NCBI RefSeq assembly: GCF_014196835.1
Contig: NZ_JACIEK010000002.1
Coordinates: forward strand, 1 to 64,000
DNA length: 64,000 nucleotides
Source of the DNA: Aureimonas pseudogalii
Lineage (GTDB): Bacteria; Pseudomonadota; Alphaproteobacteria; Rhizobiales; Rhizobiaceae
Direction: 5' to 3'
The position numbers and the translations under genes were made by a program. Under the pieces are notes generated by a model. That model worked only from the letters and a program-made list of their open reading frames with translations. It was not told the DNA's origin and made no database searches. Of the stretch, positions 40,371-50,499 are shown in pieces. How positions within the stretch are numbered: the stretch's first letter is position 1; each line of letters starts with the position of its first letter.

Positions 40371-41768
40371 TCAGACAGTCCGGCGCAGCCGCGCGGCGAA
40401 GAACCCGTCGAGGCCGGAGCTTTCGGGTGTGTCGCGCACCAGCATGGCCGGCGTCGTGCGCAGATACCCTTCCGGCGACACGGCTTCGGCGAGGCCCGGC
40501 ACCTCCTCGGCGCGCACGGGATCGAGCGCGAACTCGGCATGGTCGGCAAGGAAGGCCGCGACCACGTCCTCGCCCTCCTCCCGGTCGAGCGAGCAGTTGG
40601 AGAAGACCAGCAGCCCGCCGGGCTTCACGATCACGGCGGCCTCGCGCAAGAGCCGCGCCTGCACCTGCGCCAGCTTGGCGATCTCGGCGGCGTCCTTGGT
40701 GTAGGCGACGTCGGGATGCCGGCGGATCGTGCCCGTGGAGGAACAGGGCGCGTCGAGCAGCACGGCGTCGAAGGGCTCGGGCGGCGTGAAGGCGCCGAGA
40801 TCGGTGACGACGAACTCCGCCTCCAGCCCGAGCCGCCCGAGGTTCTCGCGCAGCCGCCGCATGCGCGAGGCCGAGATGTCGAGCGCCGTGACACGGGCGC
40901 CCGCCGCCGCCAGCTGCGCCGTCTTGCCGCCGGGCGCCGCGCAGGCATCCACCACGCGCTTGTCCCGGATGTCGCCGAAGAGCCGCGCCGGCAGCGAGGC
41001 GGCGGCATCCTGCACCCACCAGTCGCCCTCCCCGAAGCCCGGCAGCTCCGACACCGCGCCCTCGCCGCCGGCGAGCCGCACCGTGCCGAAGGGCAGCACC
41101 GTGCCGCCGAGCGCCTCGGCCACGCCTTGCGGATCGCCCTTCGCCGTGACGTCGAGCGGCGCCGGCAGCCGGTGCATCTGCGCGATCGCCAGCGCGTTCG
41201 TCTCGCCGTGGTCGGCCACCAGCCGGCGGAAGAGCCAGGGCGGACAGTCGAGCTCGGGATCGTCGAAGCGGCCGAGCAGCGCCTCCTTCTCGCGGCCGAT
41301 GCGCCGCAGGATGGCGTTCACCAGCGAGGCGAAGCGCTCGGTGCGCGAATCCGACGCGGCCTGCGCCACCGCCAGATCCACCGCCGCCGAATCCGGCACG
41401 TCGAGAAACAGCACCTGCGCCGCGCCCGTGTGCAGGATGTGGCGCAGCGACGCCGCCTTGCCCGGCAGCGGCCGCTCGAGGCAGGCTTCGACGATCGCGG
41501 AGATCGTGCCGCGATGGCGCAGGCTGGTGAGGAGGATCGCCTTCACCAGCCCCTGGTCGCGCGCGTCGAGCTTCAGAAAATCGGCATGGCCGTGGCGCCG
41601 GTCCGTCAGCCCGTCGGCCGAGGTCTGCGTGTCCACCACCGCCGCGAGAAGTCGCGTCGCCGCACGCCGCGCCGCCAGACCCGGCCGGTCCGGCTCGGCG
41701 TCCGGCCGATGATGACGGGGCTTCGATCCGGCGGGGCCGGACCGGCGAGACGTGCGCGGCGGTTCCAT
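40371..41768 (-). CDS. rsmB: 16S rRNA m5C methyltransferase RsmB family
   Basis: A 465-residue RNA m5C methyltransferase. A NusB-like RNA-binding domain occupies about residues 30-165. The methyltransferase domain from about 260 shows DACAAPGGKTAQLAA (SAM loop), LLDAPCSSTGTIRRHPD (first cysteine, motif IV) and VFSNCSLDREEGEDV (catalytic cysteine, motif VI). Residues 1-35 are a basic, Arg/Pro-rich extension. RsmB of E. coli modifies C967 of 16S rRNA; other NOL1/NOP2/Sun targets are possible. The ATG at 41768 sits just past the hairpin cluster that follows htpX. Confidence 0.92.
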   Translation of the reverse strand: MEPPRTSRRSGPAGSKPRHHRPDAEPDRPGLAARRAATRLLAAVVDTQTSADGLTDRRHGHADFLKLDARDQGLVKAILLTSLRHRGTISAIVEACLERPLPGKAASLRHILHTGAAQVLFLDVPDSAAVDLAVAQAASDSRTERFASLVNAILRRIGREKEALLGRFDDPELDCPPWLFRRLVADHGETNALAIAQMHRLPAPLDVTAKGDPQGVAEALGGTVLPFGTVRLAGGEGAVSELPGFGEGDWWVQDAAASLPARLFGDIRDKRVVDACAAPGGKTAQLAAAGARVTALDISASRMRRLRENLGRLGLEAEFVVTDLGAFTPPEPFDAVLLDAPCSSTGTIRRHPDVAYTKDAAEIAKLAQVQARLLREAAVIVKPGGLLVFSNCSLDREEGEDVVAAFLADHAEFALDPVRAEEVPGLAEAVSPEGYLRTTPAMLVRDTPESSGLDGFFAARLRRTV

Positions 41769-41820
41769 CACCGAGCTATGGGCTGCGGGAGGGCGCCTGC
41801 GCAAGAGGCTGGGGGAGAGG

Positions 41821-41961
41821 CGGGGCTGCCGCCCCGGTCCCCGCCCGGGGCCTGACGCCCCGGAGCCCCCGCTTTCTTTTGATCGATGGTCGGGGAGGGC
41901 CTGCGGTCCTCCCCGACCATCGAAGGAAGGAATGGGGATCCAAGGGCTTCCAAGCCCTTGG
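41821..41961. repeat. cluster of four intergenic palindromes
   Basis: Between the htpX stop and the rsmB start lie four perfect hairpins in a row. They are CGGGGC/GCCCCG (41821-41836) and CCGGGGC/GCCCCGG (41845-41863). The third has a 15-base-arm stem with a 9-base loop (41884-41898/41908-41922), and the fourth a 10-base-arm stem with a 2-base loop (41940-41961). A T-rich strip (CTTTCTTTTG) sits between the second and third. The layout resembles the repetitive palindromic elements scattered between genes of GC-rich alphaproteobacteria. I found no second copy in this window. Confidence 0.65.
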
Positions 41962-41987
41962 CGGGTCCGAGGACAGAGCGCTCGTCT

Positions 41988-42890
41988 TCACCCCCACGGC
42001 CCCGAACGCCGCCGCACCGCCGGCACCGAGCGGCCGAGGGGAGCGGCCACGGCACGCTCGGCGGCCATGGCTTCGAGGGCGGCGATGCGGTCGGCGGTGG
42101 CGGGATGGGTGGAGAAGAGGCCGTCGAGGCGGCGGCCCAAGAGCGGATTGACGATGAAGAGATGGGCGGTGGCGGGGTTGCGCTCGGCGTCGGGGTTGAG
42201 AGTGTGGGTGCCGGCGATCTTGGACAGCGCCGAGGCGAGGCTCAGCGGCCGGCCGCTGATCTCGGCGCCGCGCCGGTCGGCGGCGTATTCGCGGGTGCGC
42301 GAGATCGCCATCTGCACGATGCCGGCGGCGAGCGGCGCGACGAGAACGGCCAGCAGCGTACCGAACGGGTTGCCGCCGCCGTTGGCGCCGCGATGGCCGC
42401 CGAAGAGAAAGGCGAAATTGCCGAGGGTCGAGACGGCGCCGGCGAGCGTCGCGGTGATCGTCATCAGCAGCGTGTCGCGGTTTTCGATATGGGCGAGCTC
42501 GTGCGCCACCACGCCGGCGAGTTCGTCGGGCGTCAGGCGGAGCAGCAGGCCAGTGGTGACGGCGACCGCGGCGTTGGCGGGATTGCGGCCGGTGGCAAAA
42601 GCGTTGGGCTGGTCGGCGTCGATCAGATAGGCGCGAGGCATGGGCAGTCCGGCGCGGGCCGCCAGATCGGCGACGATGCGGTGATAGTCCGGCGCGGTGC
42701 GCGCGTCGACCTCGCGCGCGCCGTGGAGGCGCAGCACCATCCGGTCGGCGTTCCACCAGGAGACGAGGTTCGTCACCGCGGCGAGGCCGAGCGCCGCCAT
42801 CGCGCCGAGGCGCCCACCGAGAAGCAGACCGACGCCGACGAAGAGCGCGGTCATCGCGGCGACGAGGACGGCCGTGCGGGTGCGGTTCAT
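41988..42890 (-). CDS. htpX: membrane zinc metalloprotease HtpX
   Basis: A 300-residue M48 protease that degrades misfolded membrane proteins. Two N-terminal helices (about 8-46) are followed by the zinc site HELAH (130-134) with the third ligand in the SRTREYAAD segment. Two more hydrophobic stretches (about 142-190) follow HELAH. The C-terminal 30 residues are Ala/Arg/Pro-rich and less conserved. AGAGGA precedes the ATG at 42890. It is divergent from the SDHAF4-type gene. Confidence 0.95.
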   Translation of the reverse strand: MNRTRTAVLVAAMTALFVGVGLLLGGRLGAMAALGLAAVTNLVSWWNADRMVLRLHGAREVDARTAPDYHRIVADLAARAGLPMPRAYLIDADQPNAFATGRNPANAAVAVTTGLLLRLTPDELAGVVAHELAHIENRDTLLMTITATLAGAVSTLGNFAFLFGGHRGANGGGNPFGTLLAVLVAPLAAGIVQMAISRTREYAADRRGAEISGRPLSLASALSKIAGTHTLNPDAERNPATAHLFIVNPLLGRRLDGLFSTHPATADRIAALEAMAAERAVAAPLGRSVPAVRRRSGPWG

Positions 42891-43069
42891 GGATGGGCTC
42901 CTCTTACGACGGCGCGTCGATGGGTCTCTTGCGAAGCGCCGGCGAACGTCCGATCTGACGCTGTGAATTTGGGCGCGAACGCCGGCGTCTTCAACGAAGG
43001 ATCGGCCGTGCGCGCGTCCGCGAGCGGTCGCGATGGCGTGAACGCGGGCGAGCGGAGGAGGAAGGGCCG

Positions 43070-43303
43070 ATGAGCGAGACCGAAACGAGCGCACAGACCG
43101 GCGATGCCGAGCCGACGCCGCGCGCCGACCTTCCGCCGGCGGCGCAACGCGCGCTGGCCGAGGCCGCGGCGCGCCGGGCGGCCCGCGAGACCGAGCCCTT
43201 TCCCGCCACGGAGCGCCCGCCCGAGATCGACGGGCGCAAGAGCGGCGTCGAGCCGGTGCGCTACGGCGACTGGGAGAAGAACGGCCTGATCTCGGATTTC
43301 TGA
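43070..43303 (+). CDS. DUF1674 / succinate dehydrogenase assembly factor 4-like
   Basis: A 77-residue protein whose last 30 residues carry the DUF1674 signature: [23 protein letters not shown] followed by ISDF. The first 45 residues are an Ala/Glu-rich, probably disordered region. The eukaryotic relative SDHAF4 helps load FAD-SdhA. Sdh genes are not in the window. GGAGGAAGGG precedes the ATG. Confidence 0.88.
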   Translation: MSETETSAQTGDAEPTPRADLPPAAQRALAEAAARRAARETEPFPATERPPEIDGRKSGVEPVRYGDWEKNGLISDF

Positions 43304-43375
43304 GGGCGATCGACGATCCGGATGCTATGGGAGATCGGGCCCGTCCTGGCGCCCTACCCTCCCAGGAGCCGATCG

Positions 43376-43834
43376 ATGCAGACCCTCCCTCGAATGGTGC
43401 TCGCCTTGGTATTCCTGATGCCCTGCGTCCAGGCGCAGGCCAGCTCCGCCAACATCGCCATTCTCGAGGGGATGGGGATCCTCGACCAATGTTCGCGATC
43501 GTCGCCACCAGCGGGCAACGGCATCTGGACCCCCACATCGGCCGATATCGCGGCGCTCGAAGCTCTGCTGCCGGATGCGATCGGCGAGACGTGGGAAGGA
43601 CACGGCCTCGACGTCTCTCAGCTGCAGAACCAGTATCATAGGCAATATGTCGGGATCGTGCGGGACGGAAAACGGTATCTTTACGGAAACGTCTTTCCTC
43701 TTGGCAGTGAAGAAGGTCTGTTTGACTGGCATCGCCGAGCCATGATCGTTTGCGACGGGGGCCCAGCCCACTTCGGGGTCGAGATGGATGTTGAAAGCGG
43801 CGTCATCACGTCTTTGTCTTTCAACGGCCGCTAG
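43376..43834 (+). CDS. hypothetical secreted protein
   Basis: A 152-residue protein I do not recognise. Residues 1-22 form a signal peptide ([20 protein letters not shown], cleavage near QAQA-SS). The mature part has two cysteines (LDQCSRS and MIVCDGG), Trp/Tyr-rich strands and an acidic end, consistent with a small periplasmic domain. Base composition falls in its second half (about 55 % GC), and the following 350 bases stay low, which hints at acquired DNA. CCAGGAG precedes the ATG. Confidence 0.68.
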   Translation: MQTLPRMVLALVFLMPCVQAQASSANIAILEGMGILDQCSRSSPPAGNGIWTPTSADIAALEALLPDAIGETWEGHGLDVSQLQNQYHRQYVGIVRDGKRYLYGNVFPLGSEEGLFDWHRRAMIVCDGGPAHFGVEMDVESGVITSLSFNGR

Positions 43835-44186
43835 AGCTTTTCCCGAGAGATGCTGCGCCGGCTTTCACGCTGGGAGAAGGCGCTGACATATCAATTAAGC
43901 CCTTCCAAACGCTCTCGTCGCCGCCGCTCTTTGTTGCCGGGACAGACCCAACGACATTCGCGGTCCGTCGGGGCTGTATGAACGCTTCGTTCCTCAGGCA
44001 GCGGTGGCCAGTCGGAACGGCCTTCTTCAGCCGAACTCGAACGTCGCCAAATTCATCCAGACGACATAGGATTACAATCCCTGATCGTGGTCTGTATGAA
44101 CGAGGGCGGTGATCTCCTGATTGACTTCCAGCGATTTCGGCGAGATCGCTATAGGAATTTAGTCTTTTGCCGACTATATCTCCTCC
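43835..44186. other. low-GC gap
   Basis: About 350 bases without a gene. It is clearly AT-richer than its surroundings. An 11-base direct repeat, CTGTATGAACG, occurs at 43974 and 44092. A TATAGG at 44150 could belong to the promoter of the nuclease gene, but I found no well-spaced -35. Confidence 0.4.
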
Positions 44187-44669
44187 ATGCTTCGTCTCGC
44201 CCCGCTTCTCCTTCTTCTCACCTTCGCCCCCGCGCTTGCCGACGATCTGCCGCCGCGCGAGATCGCGGGGCCGGTGACGGCGCGGGTGGTGAAGGTGCGC
44301 GACGGCGACACGGTGGAGGTGGAGGCGTATATCTGGCCGCTGCAGACGGTGTCGGTGGCGGTGCGCCTGCGCGGCGTCGATGCGCCGGAGCTGAAGGGCA
44401 AATGCGCCGCCGAAGAGGCCGCCGCGCGCGATGCGCGGGACCGGCTCACGGAGCTCGTCGGCGAGGGTCCGGTGCAGCTGACGAAGATTTCCGGCGACAA
44501 GTATTTCGGCCGGGTGCTCGCCGACATGGCGAGTGCGGGCGAGCCCGATCTCGGGCGTCGCCTTCTCGGCGAGGGGCTGGTGGACGCCTATGACGGCGGG
44601 CGGCGGCGAGACTGGTGCGCCGCTCTCGGCTTCCGCTCCGGCGACGGCGACACGCCCTCGCGCGGCTGA
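44187..44669 (+). CDS. thermonuclease (SNase-like) family protein
   Basis: A 160-residue protein with a short signal peptide (to about ALAD, residue 19). The staphylococcal-nuclease OB fold is seen in ARVVKVRDGDTVEV, VAVRLRGVDAPEL (catalytic Arg and calcium-site Asp) and KYFGRVLADM, followed by LLGEGLVDAYDGG. One cysteine at KGKCAAEEA is typical of the Gram-negative exported branch. It is probably periplasmic and may degrade nucleic acid. It stands upstream of the guanidine riboswitch unit on the same strand. Confidence 0.88.
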   Translation: MLRLAPLLLLLTFAPALADDLPPREIAGPVTARVVKVRDGDTVEVEAYIWPLQTVSVAVRLRGVDAPELKGKCAAEEAAARDARDRLTELVGEGPVQLTKISGDKYFGRVLADMASAGEPDLGRRLLGEGLVDAYDGGRRRDWCAALGFRSGDGDTPSRG

Positions 44670-44738
44670 TCGCGGGCCTCAAGTTCGGCAACGGCAGGCT
44701 TGACGCGGCGCGGTCCCGATCCGATCTAGGGGGGAGCA

Positions 44739-44780
44739 CGGGGACGACCCCGCGCCATGCGGTATTACCGGGACGACCCG
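44739..44780 (+). promoter_or_regulatory. guanidine-II (mini-ykkC) riboswitch
   Basis: Two small hairpins with identical ACGA loops stand in tandem. The first is CGGGG-ACGA-CCCCG (44739-44752) and the second CGGG-ACGA-CCCG (44769-44780), joined by a 16-base linker. This is the full architecture of the guanidine-II class, in which the two ACGR loops kiss on binding guanidinium and expose the ribosome-binding site. The element ends 20 bases before the start of a Gdx/SugE gene, its usual target. Confidence 0.88.
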
Positions 44781-44800
44781 ATCCAACGAACGGGTGTGTC

Positions 44801-45115
44801 ATGCCCTATCTCCTCGTCGTCGTCGCCGGTCTTCTCGAAGTCGGCTGGGCCTTCTCGATGAAGCAGTCCGCCGGCTTCACGCGCCTCGGGCCGAGCCTCC
44901 TCACCTTCGTGCTGATGGCGGCAAGCTTCGCGCTCCTCTCCTTCGCCATGCGCTCCCTTCCGCTCGGCACGGCCTACGCCATCTGGACCGGCATCGGCGC
45001 GCTCGGCGCCTTCGCTGTCGGCATCCTCGTGCTAGGCGAACCCGCTTCCTCGACGCGCCTTCTCGCTGCTGCGCTGATCGGGGGCGGCATCGTGCTGATG
45101 AAGGTCGGATCTTGA
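44801..45115 (+). CDS. sugE: guanidinium exporter Gdx (SugE-type SMR)
   Basis: A 104-residue small multidrug resistance protein with four helices. Glu13 in AGLLEVGWAFSMKQS is the proton/substrate carboxylate, and the GVGWAF/SMKQSAGFT pattern is of the SugE/Gdx subtype and not of the broad-drug EmrE subtype. Members of this subtype export guanidinium in exchange for protons. The guanidine-II riboswitch directly upstream strongly supports that substrate. It probably works as an antiparallel homodimer, since there is only one copy. Confidence 0.93.
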   Translation: MPYLLVVVAGLLEVGWAFSMKQSAGFTRLGPSLLTFVLMAASFALLSFAMRSLPLGTAYAIWTGIGALGAFAVGILVLGEPASSTRLLAAALIGGGIVLMKVGS

Positions 45116-45219
45116 GACCTTCTGGATTGCGCGTCTGCGATCCGTCGTCGGCACATCAAGACGCGGCAACCAAGACGGTCGCGCGCTAGCCATTGGATGC
45201 GCGTCCCGGTAGAACCCGA

Positions 45220-45233
45220 GTTTCACGTGAAAC
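45220..45233. promoter_or_regulatory. parS site in the cfa leader
   Basis: A second perfect GTTTCACGTGAAAC lies between gdx and the cyclopropane synthase gene. It ends 13 bases before the cfa start codon. ParB loading and spreading here could affect transcription or translation initiation of cfa. Distance to parB is about 16 kb. Confidence 0.85.
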
Positions 45234-45246
45234 CCGGACGCCGCCC

Positions 45247-46530
45247 ATGCCCGCTCTATCCACCGAAGCCCGCCTCGCCACCCTGGTTCGCGATGCCGTC
45301 GCGACCTTCCAGCCGGGCTTCGCCGTGCGGCTCTGGACGGGCGAGCGGCTGGGGCCGGCGACCGGGCCGGTGGTGGTGGTGCGCGAGGCGGGCGCGCTGT
45401 CGCGCCTCGCCTTCCGGCCGCGCATCGACACGCTGGTCGAACTCTGGATGGACAAGACGATCGACGTCGAGGACGGCTCGATCTTCGACATCGCCGCGGC
45501 CACGACGGGCGCGGTGCGCTCGAAGGACGGGCTGAAGCGCCTGCCGAAATGGCGAATGGCGCGCGCCCTGCCCGCGCTGTTCCGCCTGCGGCGCGCCGCC
45601 AAGAAGGCGGATGCTGCGGAAGTCGGCGCGGATGCCGGCGCCAGCGGCTCGACCAAGGCCGCGATCCAGTTTCACTACGACGTGTCCAATGCCTTCTACG
45701 CCACCTTCCTCGACGAGCGCATGGTCTATTCCTGCGCCTATTTCGACGGCTGGCACGACGACATCGCCAAAGCCCAGCGCGACAAGCTCGACATGATCTG
45801 CCGCAAGCTGCGCCTGCAGCCCGGCGAGCGTTTCCTCGACATCGGCTGCGGCTGGGGCGCGCTCCTCATCCACGCCGCCACCCACTACGGCGTGAGCGGG
45901 CACGGTGTGACGCTGAGCCAGGCGCAGTTCGACCTCGCCACCGCGCGGGTGCGCGAGGCCGGGCTCGAAGACCGGGTGACGATCGAGCTCAAACCCTTCC
46001 AGGCGCTCGCCGGCACGTTCGACAAGATCGCCTCGATAGGCATGTTCGAGCATGTCGGCTTCGCCCATCACGACGAATATTTCACCGCGGTGAAGCGCCT
46101 CCTGCGACCGCGCGGGCTCTACCTCCATCACACGATCGCCCGCCCCGCCAAGGCGACGCTGAAGCGCTTCCTCAAGGGTTCGCGCGAGTATCGCGCGCTG
46201 ACGCGCTACATCTTTCCCGGCGGCGAGCTCGACTATATCGGCCACTCCCTGCAGAAGCTCGAGGCCAACCGGTTCGAGGTGCACGACGTCGAGAACTGGC
46301 GCGAGCACTATGGGCGCACCTGCCGGCTCTGGGCCGAGCGGCTGCGCGAGAACTTCCCCGCCGCGGTGGCCGAGGTCGGCGAGCCCCGCGCCCGGCTCTG
46401 GCTGCTCTATCTCGCGGGCTGTGCGCTGGCCTTCGAGCGCGGCACGGTGATGATCAACCAGACGCTCGCCTCGAAGCGCGACAAGGGCCCTTCCGGCCTG
46501 CCGCCGACGCGGGCCGACCTCTACCGCTAG
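45247..46530 (+). CDS. cfa: cyclopropane-fatty-acyl-phospholipid synthase family protein
   Basis: A 427-residue SAM-dependent methyltransferase that converts unsaturated phospholipid acyl chains to cyclopropane. The N-terminal lipid-binding domain (about 1-130) precedes AIQFHYDVSNAFYATFLDERMVYS, the CFA family entry motif. The SAM loop FLDIGCGWGALLIHAA, the MFEHVG segment and the C-terminal GRTCRLWAERL follow. The ATG at 45247 starts after the parS site; the in-frame start at 45193 would place parS in coding sequence (again as VSRET), so either start is possible. Confidence 0.92.
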   Translation: MPALSTEARLATLVRDAVATFQPGFAVRLWTGERLGPATGPVVVVREAGALSRLAFRPRIDTLVELWMDKTIDVEDGSIFDIAAATTGAVRSKDGLKRLPKWRMARALPALFRLRRAAKKADAAEVGADAGASGSTKAAIQFHYDVSNAFYATFLDERMVYSCAYFDGWHDDIAKAQRDKLDMICRKLRLQPGERFLDIGCGWGALLIHAATHYGVSGHGVTLSQAQFDLATARVREAGLEDRVTIELKPFQALAGTFDKIASIGMFEHVGFAHHDEYFTAVKRLLRPRGLYLHHTIARPAKATLKRFLKGSREYRALTRYIFPGGELDYIGHSLQKLEANRFEVHDVENWREHYGRTCRLWAERLRENFPAAVAEVGEPRARLWLLYLAGCALAFERGTVMINQTLASKRDKGPSGLPPTRADLYR

Positions 46531-46603
46531 CGGCGCGAAGGCCGATACCCGACCGGCGGGCGAGCATGGGTGTCCGTCGCCGGCTTCGGCCATAGACACG
46601 CGC

Positions 46604-47821
46604 TCAAGGCGCCGGTGCCGCCCCGTCGACATCGGGAGAATGGGGGGTCGCCGTCGCCGGAGCGCCGCAGACGCGATTGCGTCCGAGGCGCTTGGCTTCG
46701 TAGAGGGCGGCGTCGGCCGCCGCGAGCAGGGCGTCGAGGCCGCCGGCATTCGGATCGACGGCGACCGCGGTGCCGACGCTGATTGTGACGATGCCCGCCG
46801 GGCCGGGGCCGGGATGCGGCAGGCCCAGCGCCTTGATGGCGTGCCGCACGCCCTTGCCGAGAGTCTGCGTCGCCACCGGCGTGGCGCCGGGCAGGAGCAC
46901 CAGAAACTCCTCGCCGCCGAAGCGGAAGGCGGCCGCATTCGGGCAGCCCTCGCGCAGCGCAGCGCGGATCGCATCGCTGACGAGGCGAATGCAGCGGTCG
47001 CCTTCGAGATGCCCCTGCGTGTCGTTGAAATGCTTGAAATGGTCGATGTCGAGAAGCAAAGCGCCGATCGGGTACGGCCCGTCACGACCCGCCAGCATCG
47101 CCCCCATCACCGCCAGATACCGCCGGTTGAACAGTCCCGTCAGGTGGTCGAGGCGGGCATTGTCCTCGATCTCCGCGCGCAGCAGATCTCCCCTCAGCCG
47201 CAGGAGAAAGCTGGAACGCTCGCCGCGCTCGAGCAGGAACGACGCCATGAGCAGCAGCGCCGAGGCGGTGAGGAAGAAGGTGACGACCGACTGGTAGCTG
47301 TCCACCGCGATGGTCGGCATGAAGGCCGTCGCCGTGAACTGCACCGCGAGCGCCGCGAGGATGCCAGCGAGGGCGAAGTGGACCCGCACGCGCTGGATGA
47401 CCGTCATGTACATCATCGGCAGCAGCGAGCCGAACTAATAGGCGAGCGCGTGTTCGGTGCGGCTGAAGACGAGCACGACCGTGGGCAGGAAGACGCTCAG
47501 GACGGTGCCGCCTGCGATCAGCGCGTCGAACTGCCAGTCGCGGCGCGCCCGACGCAGGCACCAGAGCGCCGCGAGTACGACCGGCGTGAAGACCGCCAGC
47601 CGGGCGACCACCATCCACGCGAAGACGTCGGGGACCACCACCCAGTCGGTAACGAGGTAGAGATCGAACAGGATCATGGCGAGAACCAGCGTGATGCTGC
47701 CGACCTGGATCCGACCGGGCAGGCTTTCGGCCTCGAACCGCGCCTCCACGGCGGGTGTGAACTTCAGGCGGGAGAGGGCGGCGAGTTCGCGTTCGACGGC
47801 AGCGAGATCGATCGAGGTCAT
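46604..47821 (-). pseudogene. diguanylate cyclase interrupted by an in-frame amber codon
   Basis: Two ORFs in one frame, separated only by a TAG codon (47435-47437), read as one membrane GGDEF protein. The upstream part (47821-47438) has four helices and ends at RTEHALAY. The downstream part continues FGSLLPMMYMTVIQRV, adds two helices, and then a full GGDEF domain (DHLTGLFNRRYL, loop FGGEEF). There is no RxxD site before the loop. A CAG-to-TAG change would explain it (Gln after Tyr). The C-terminal part could still be made from an internal ATG near 47416, but would lack half the membrane sensor. Confidence 0.8.
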
Positions 47822-47936
47822 GGATGAGGGCCAATCGGCTACACGGATCACAGCCTTAGCCCGCGCCGCGTTTCCGGCGGCTTAAGGTTTCGAGCGAAGA
47901 TGTCGGGATGGTTGATGCGCTGGCCCGTGGGCGAAC

Positions 47937-47970
47937 GCAAAAGGCCACCTTCCATTCCTGGAAGGCGGCC
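47937..47970 (-). terminator. intrinsic terminator of the 48.1 kb small unit
   Basis: On the minus strand GGCCGCCTTCC and GGAAGGTGGCC form an 11-pair stem (one G-U) with a 6-base loop, followed at once by TTTTGCG. It lies 57 bases beyond the stop of the 25-codon ORF and before the broken cyclase gene, so it closes a separate small transcript. Confidence 0.78.
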
Positions 47971-48026
47971 CCGTGAAGTCTGTCACGCCGGAGGTCGTCG
48001 AGACCGTTCCCGGATCGACATATCGC

Positions 48027-48104
48027 TTACGCGTGGGAAGGAGACTGCTCCATCGAACCCGCGAGATACAAAGACCCAACCGGCATTTGGAAATCACTCG
48101 ACAT
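48027..48104 (-). CDS. 25-codon micro-ORF in an independent small transcription unit
   Basis: An ORF for a 25-residue peptide, starting MSSDFQMPVG, with SLYLAGSMEQ in the middle and ending SPSHA. Its start is preceded at ideal spacing (7 bases) by a Shine-Dalgarno fully complementary to the end of 16S rRNA. A good sigma70-type promoter lies about 30 bases further upstream and an intrinsic terminator follows, so the transcript would be about 195 bases. The peptide has no charge cluster and no real membrane segment. The RNA may itself be the functional product, with the ORF as a decoy or regulator. I do not recognise it. Confidence 0.6.
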   Translation of the reverse strand: MSSDFQMPVGSLYLAGSMEQSPSHA

Positions 48105-48105
48105 T

Positions 48106-48119
48106 GGATCACCTCCTTT
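48106..48119 (-). promoter_or_regulatory. maximal Shine-Dalgarno of the micro-ORF
   Basis: AAAGGAGGTGATCC on the minus strand is the exact complement of the 3' tail of 16S rRNA (14 of 14 bases). The GGAGG core is 7 bases from the ATG at 48104. No other gene in the window has a comparable site. Confidence 0.75.
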
Positions 48120-48140
48120 CACGACGTTGAACACGAGAGG

Positions 48141-48169
48141 AATATGAGACGATCGTTTCCCCCTCGCAA
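48141..48169 (-). promoter_or_regulatory. promoter of the micro-ORF unit
   Basis: TTGCGA (48164-48169) and CATATT (48141-48146) are 17 bases apart on the minus strand, close to the alphaproteobacterial sigma70 form (CTTG, then a T-A-T-rich -10). Transcription would begin near 48134. Confidence 0.6.
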
Positions 48170-48339
48170 GTCCTCTGATGCCGTTTTGGTCAGATTGCCG
48201 CAGGGCTCGAAATTTCGTCATGTTTCCGCTCCGCGTTCGCCATTTCCGTTCGGCCAGGGCAACGGCTTCGAACGGTCGTGGAGGCCCGCGGCCGTTCGAT
48301 GGGCGTGATGCGGCGGGCGCGAGGGGATCTCGCAAAGCA

Positions 48340-48358
48340 AAGGGGCGCAGCGCCCCGG
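48340..48358 (-). terminator. terminator of acsA
   Basis: CGGGGCG and CGCCCC form a 6-7-pair stem with a 3-base loop at 48342-48356, 30 bases past the acsA stop. On the minus strand it is followed by TTTGCTTTGC, a fair T-rich tail. Confidence 0.6.
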
Positions 48359-48387
48359 CCCTGTTTCCCTGCTCCTATCCCCCGGCC

Positions 48388-50376
<1,989 letters not shown>

Positions 50377-50499
50377 CGGCTGGTATCCTCCCGGATGGAT
50401 GCGACGGCGGCCCGGCTTGCCCGCCGGTTTCCGCCTTTCGACGCAGACTAGAGCGGCCCCGCCCTCCTGAAAACCCAAGCCGGCGCGCTTTCTGCGTGC

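Noticed and set aside
47435-47437. Amber codon as programmed read-through or pyrrolysine
   Set aside because: No tRNA-Pyl system or read-through context is visible; a point mutation or sequencing error is simpler.
48106-48120. Sequence GGATCACCTCCTTTC on the plus strand, identical to the 3' end of 16S rRNA
   Set aside because: No rRNA sequence precedes it. Read on the minus strand it is a perfect Shine-Dalgarno placed before an ATG, which explains it better.
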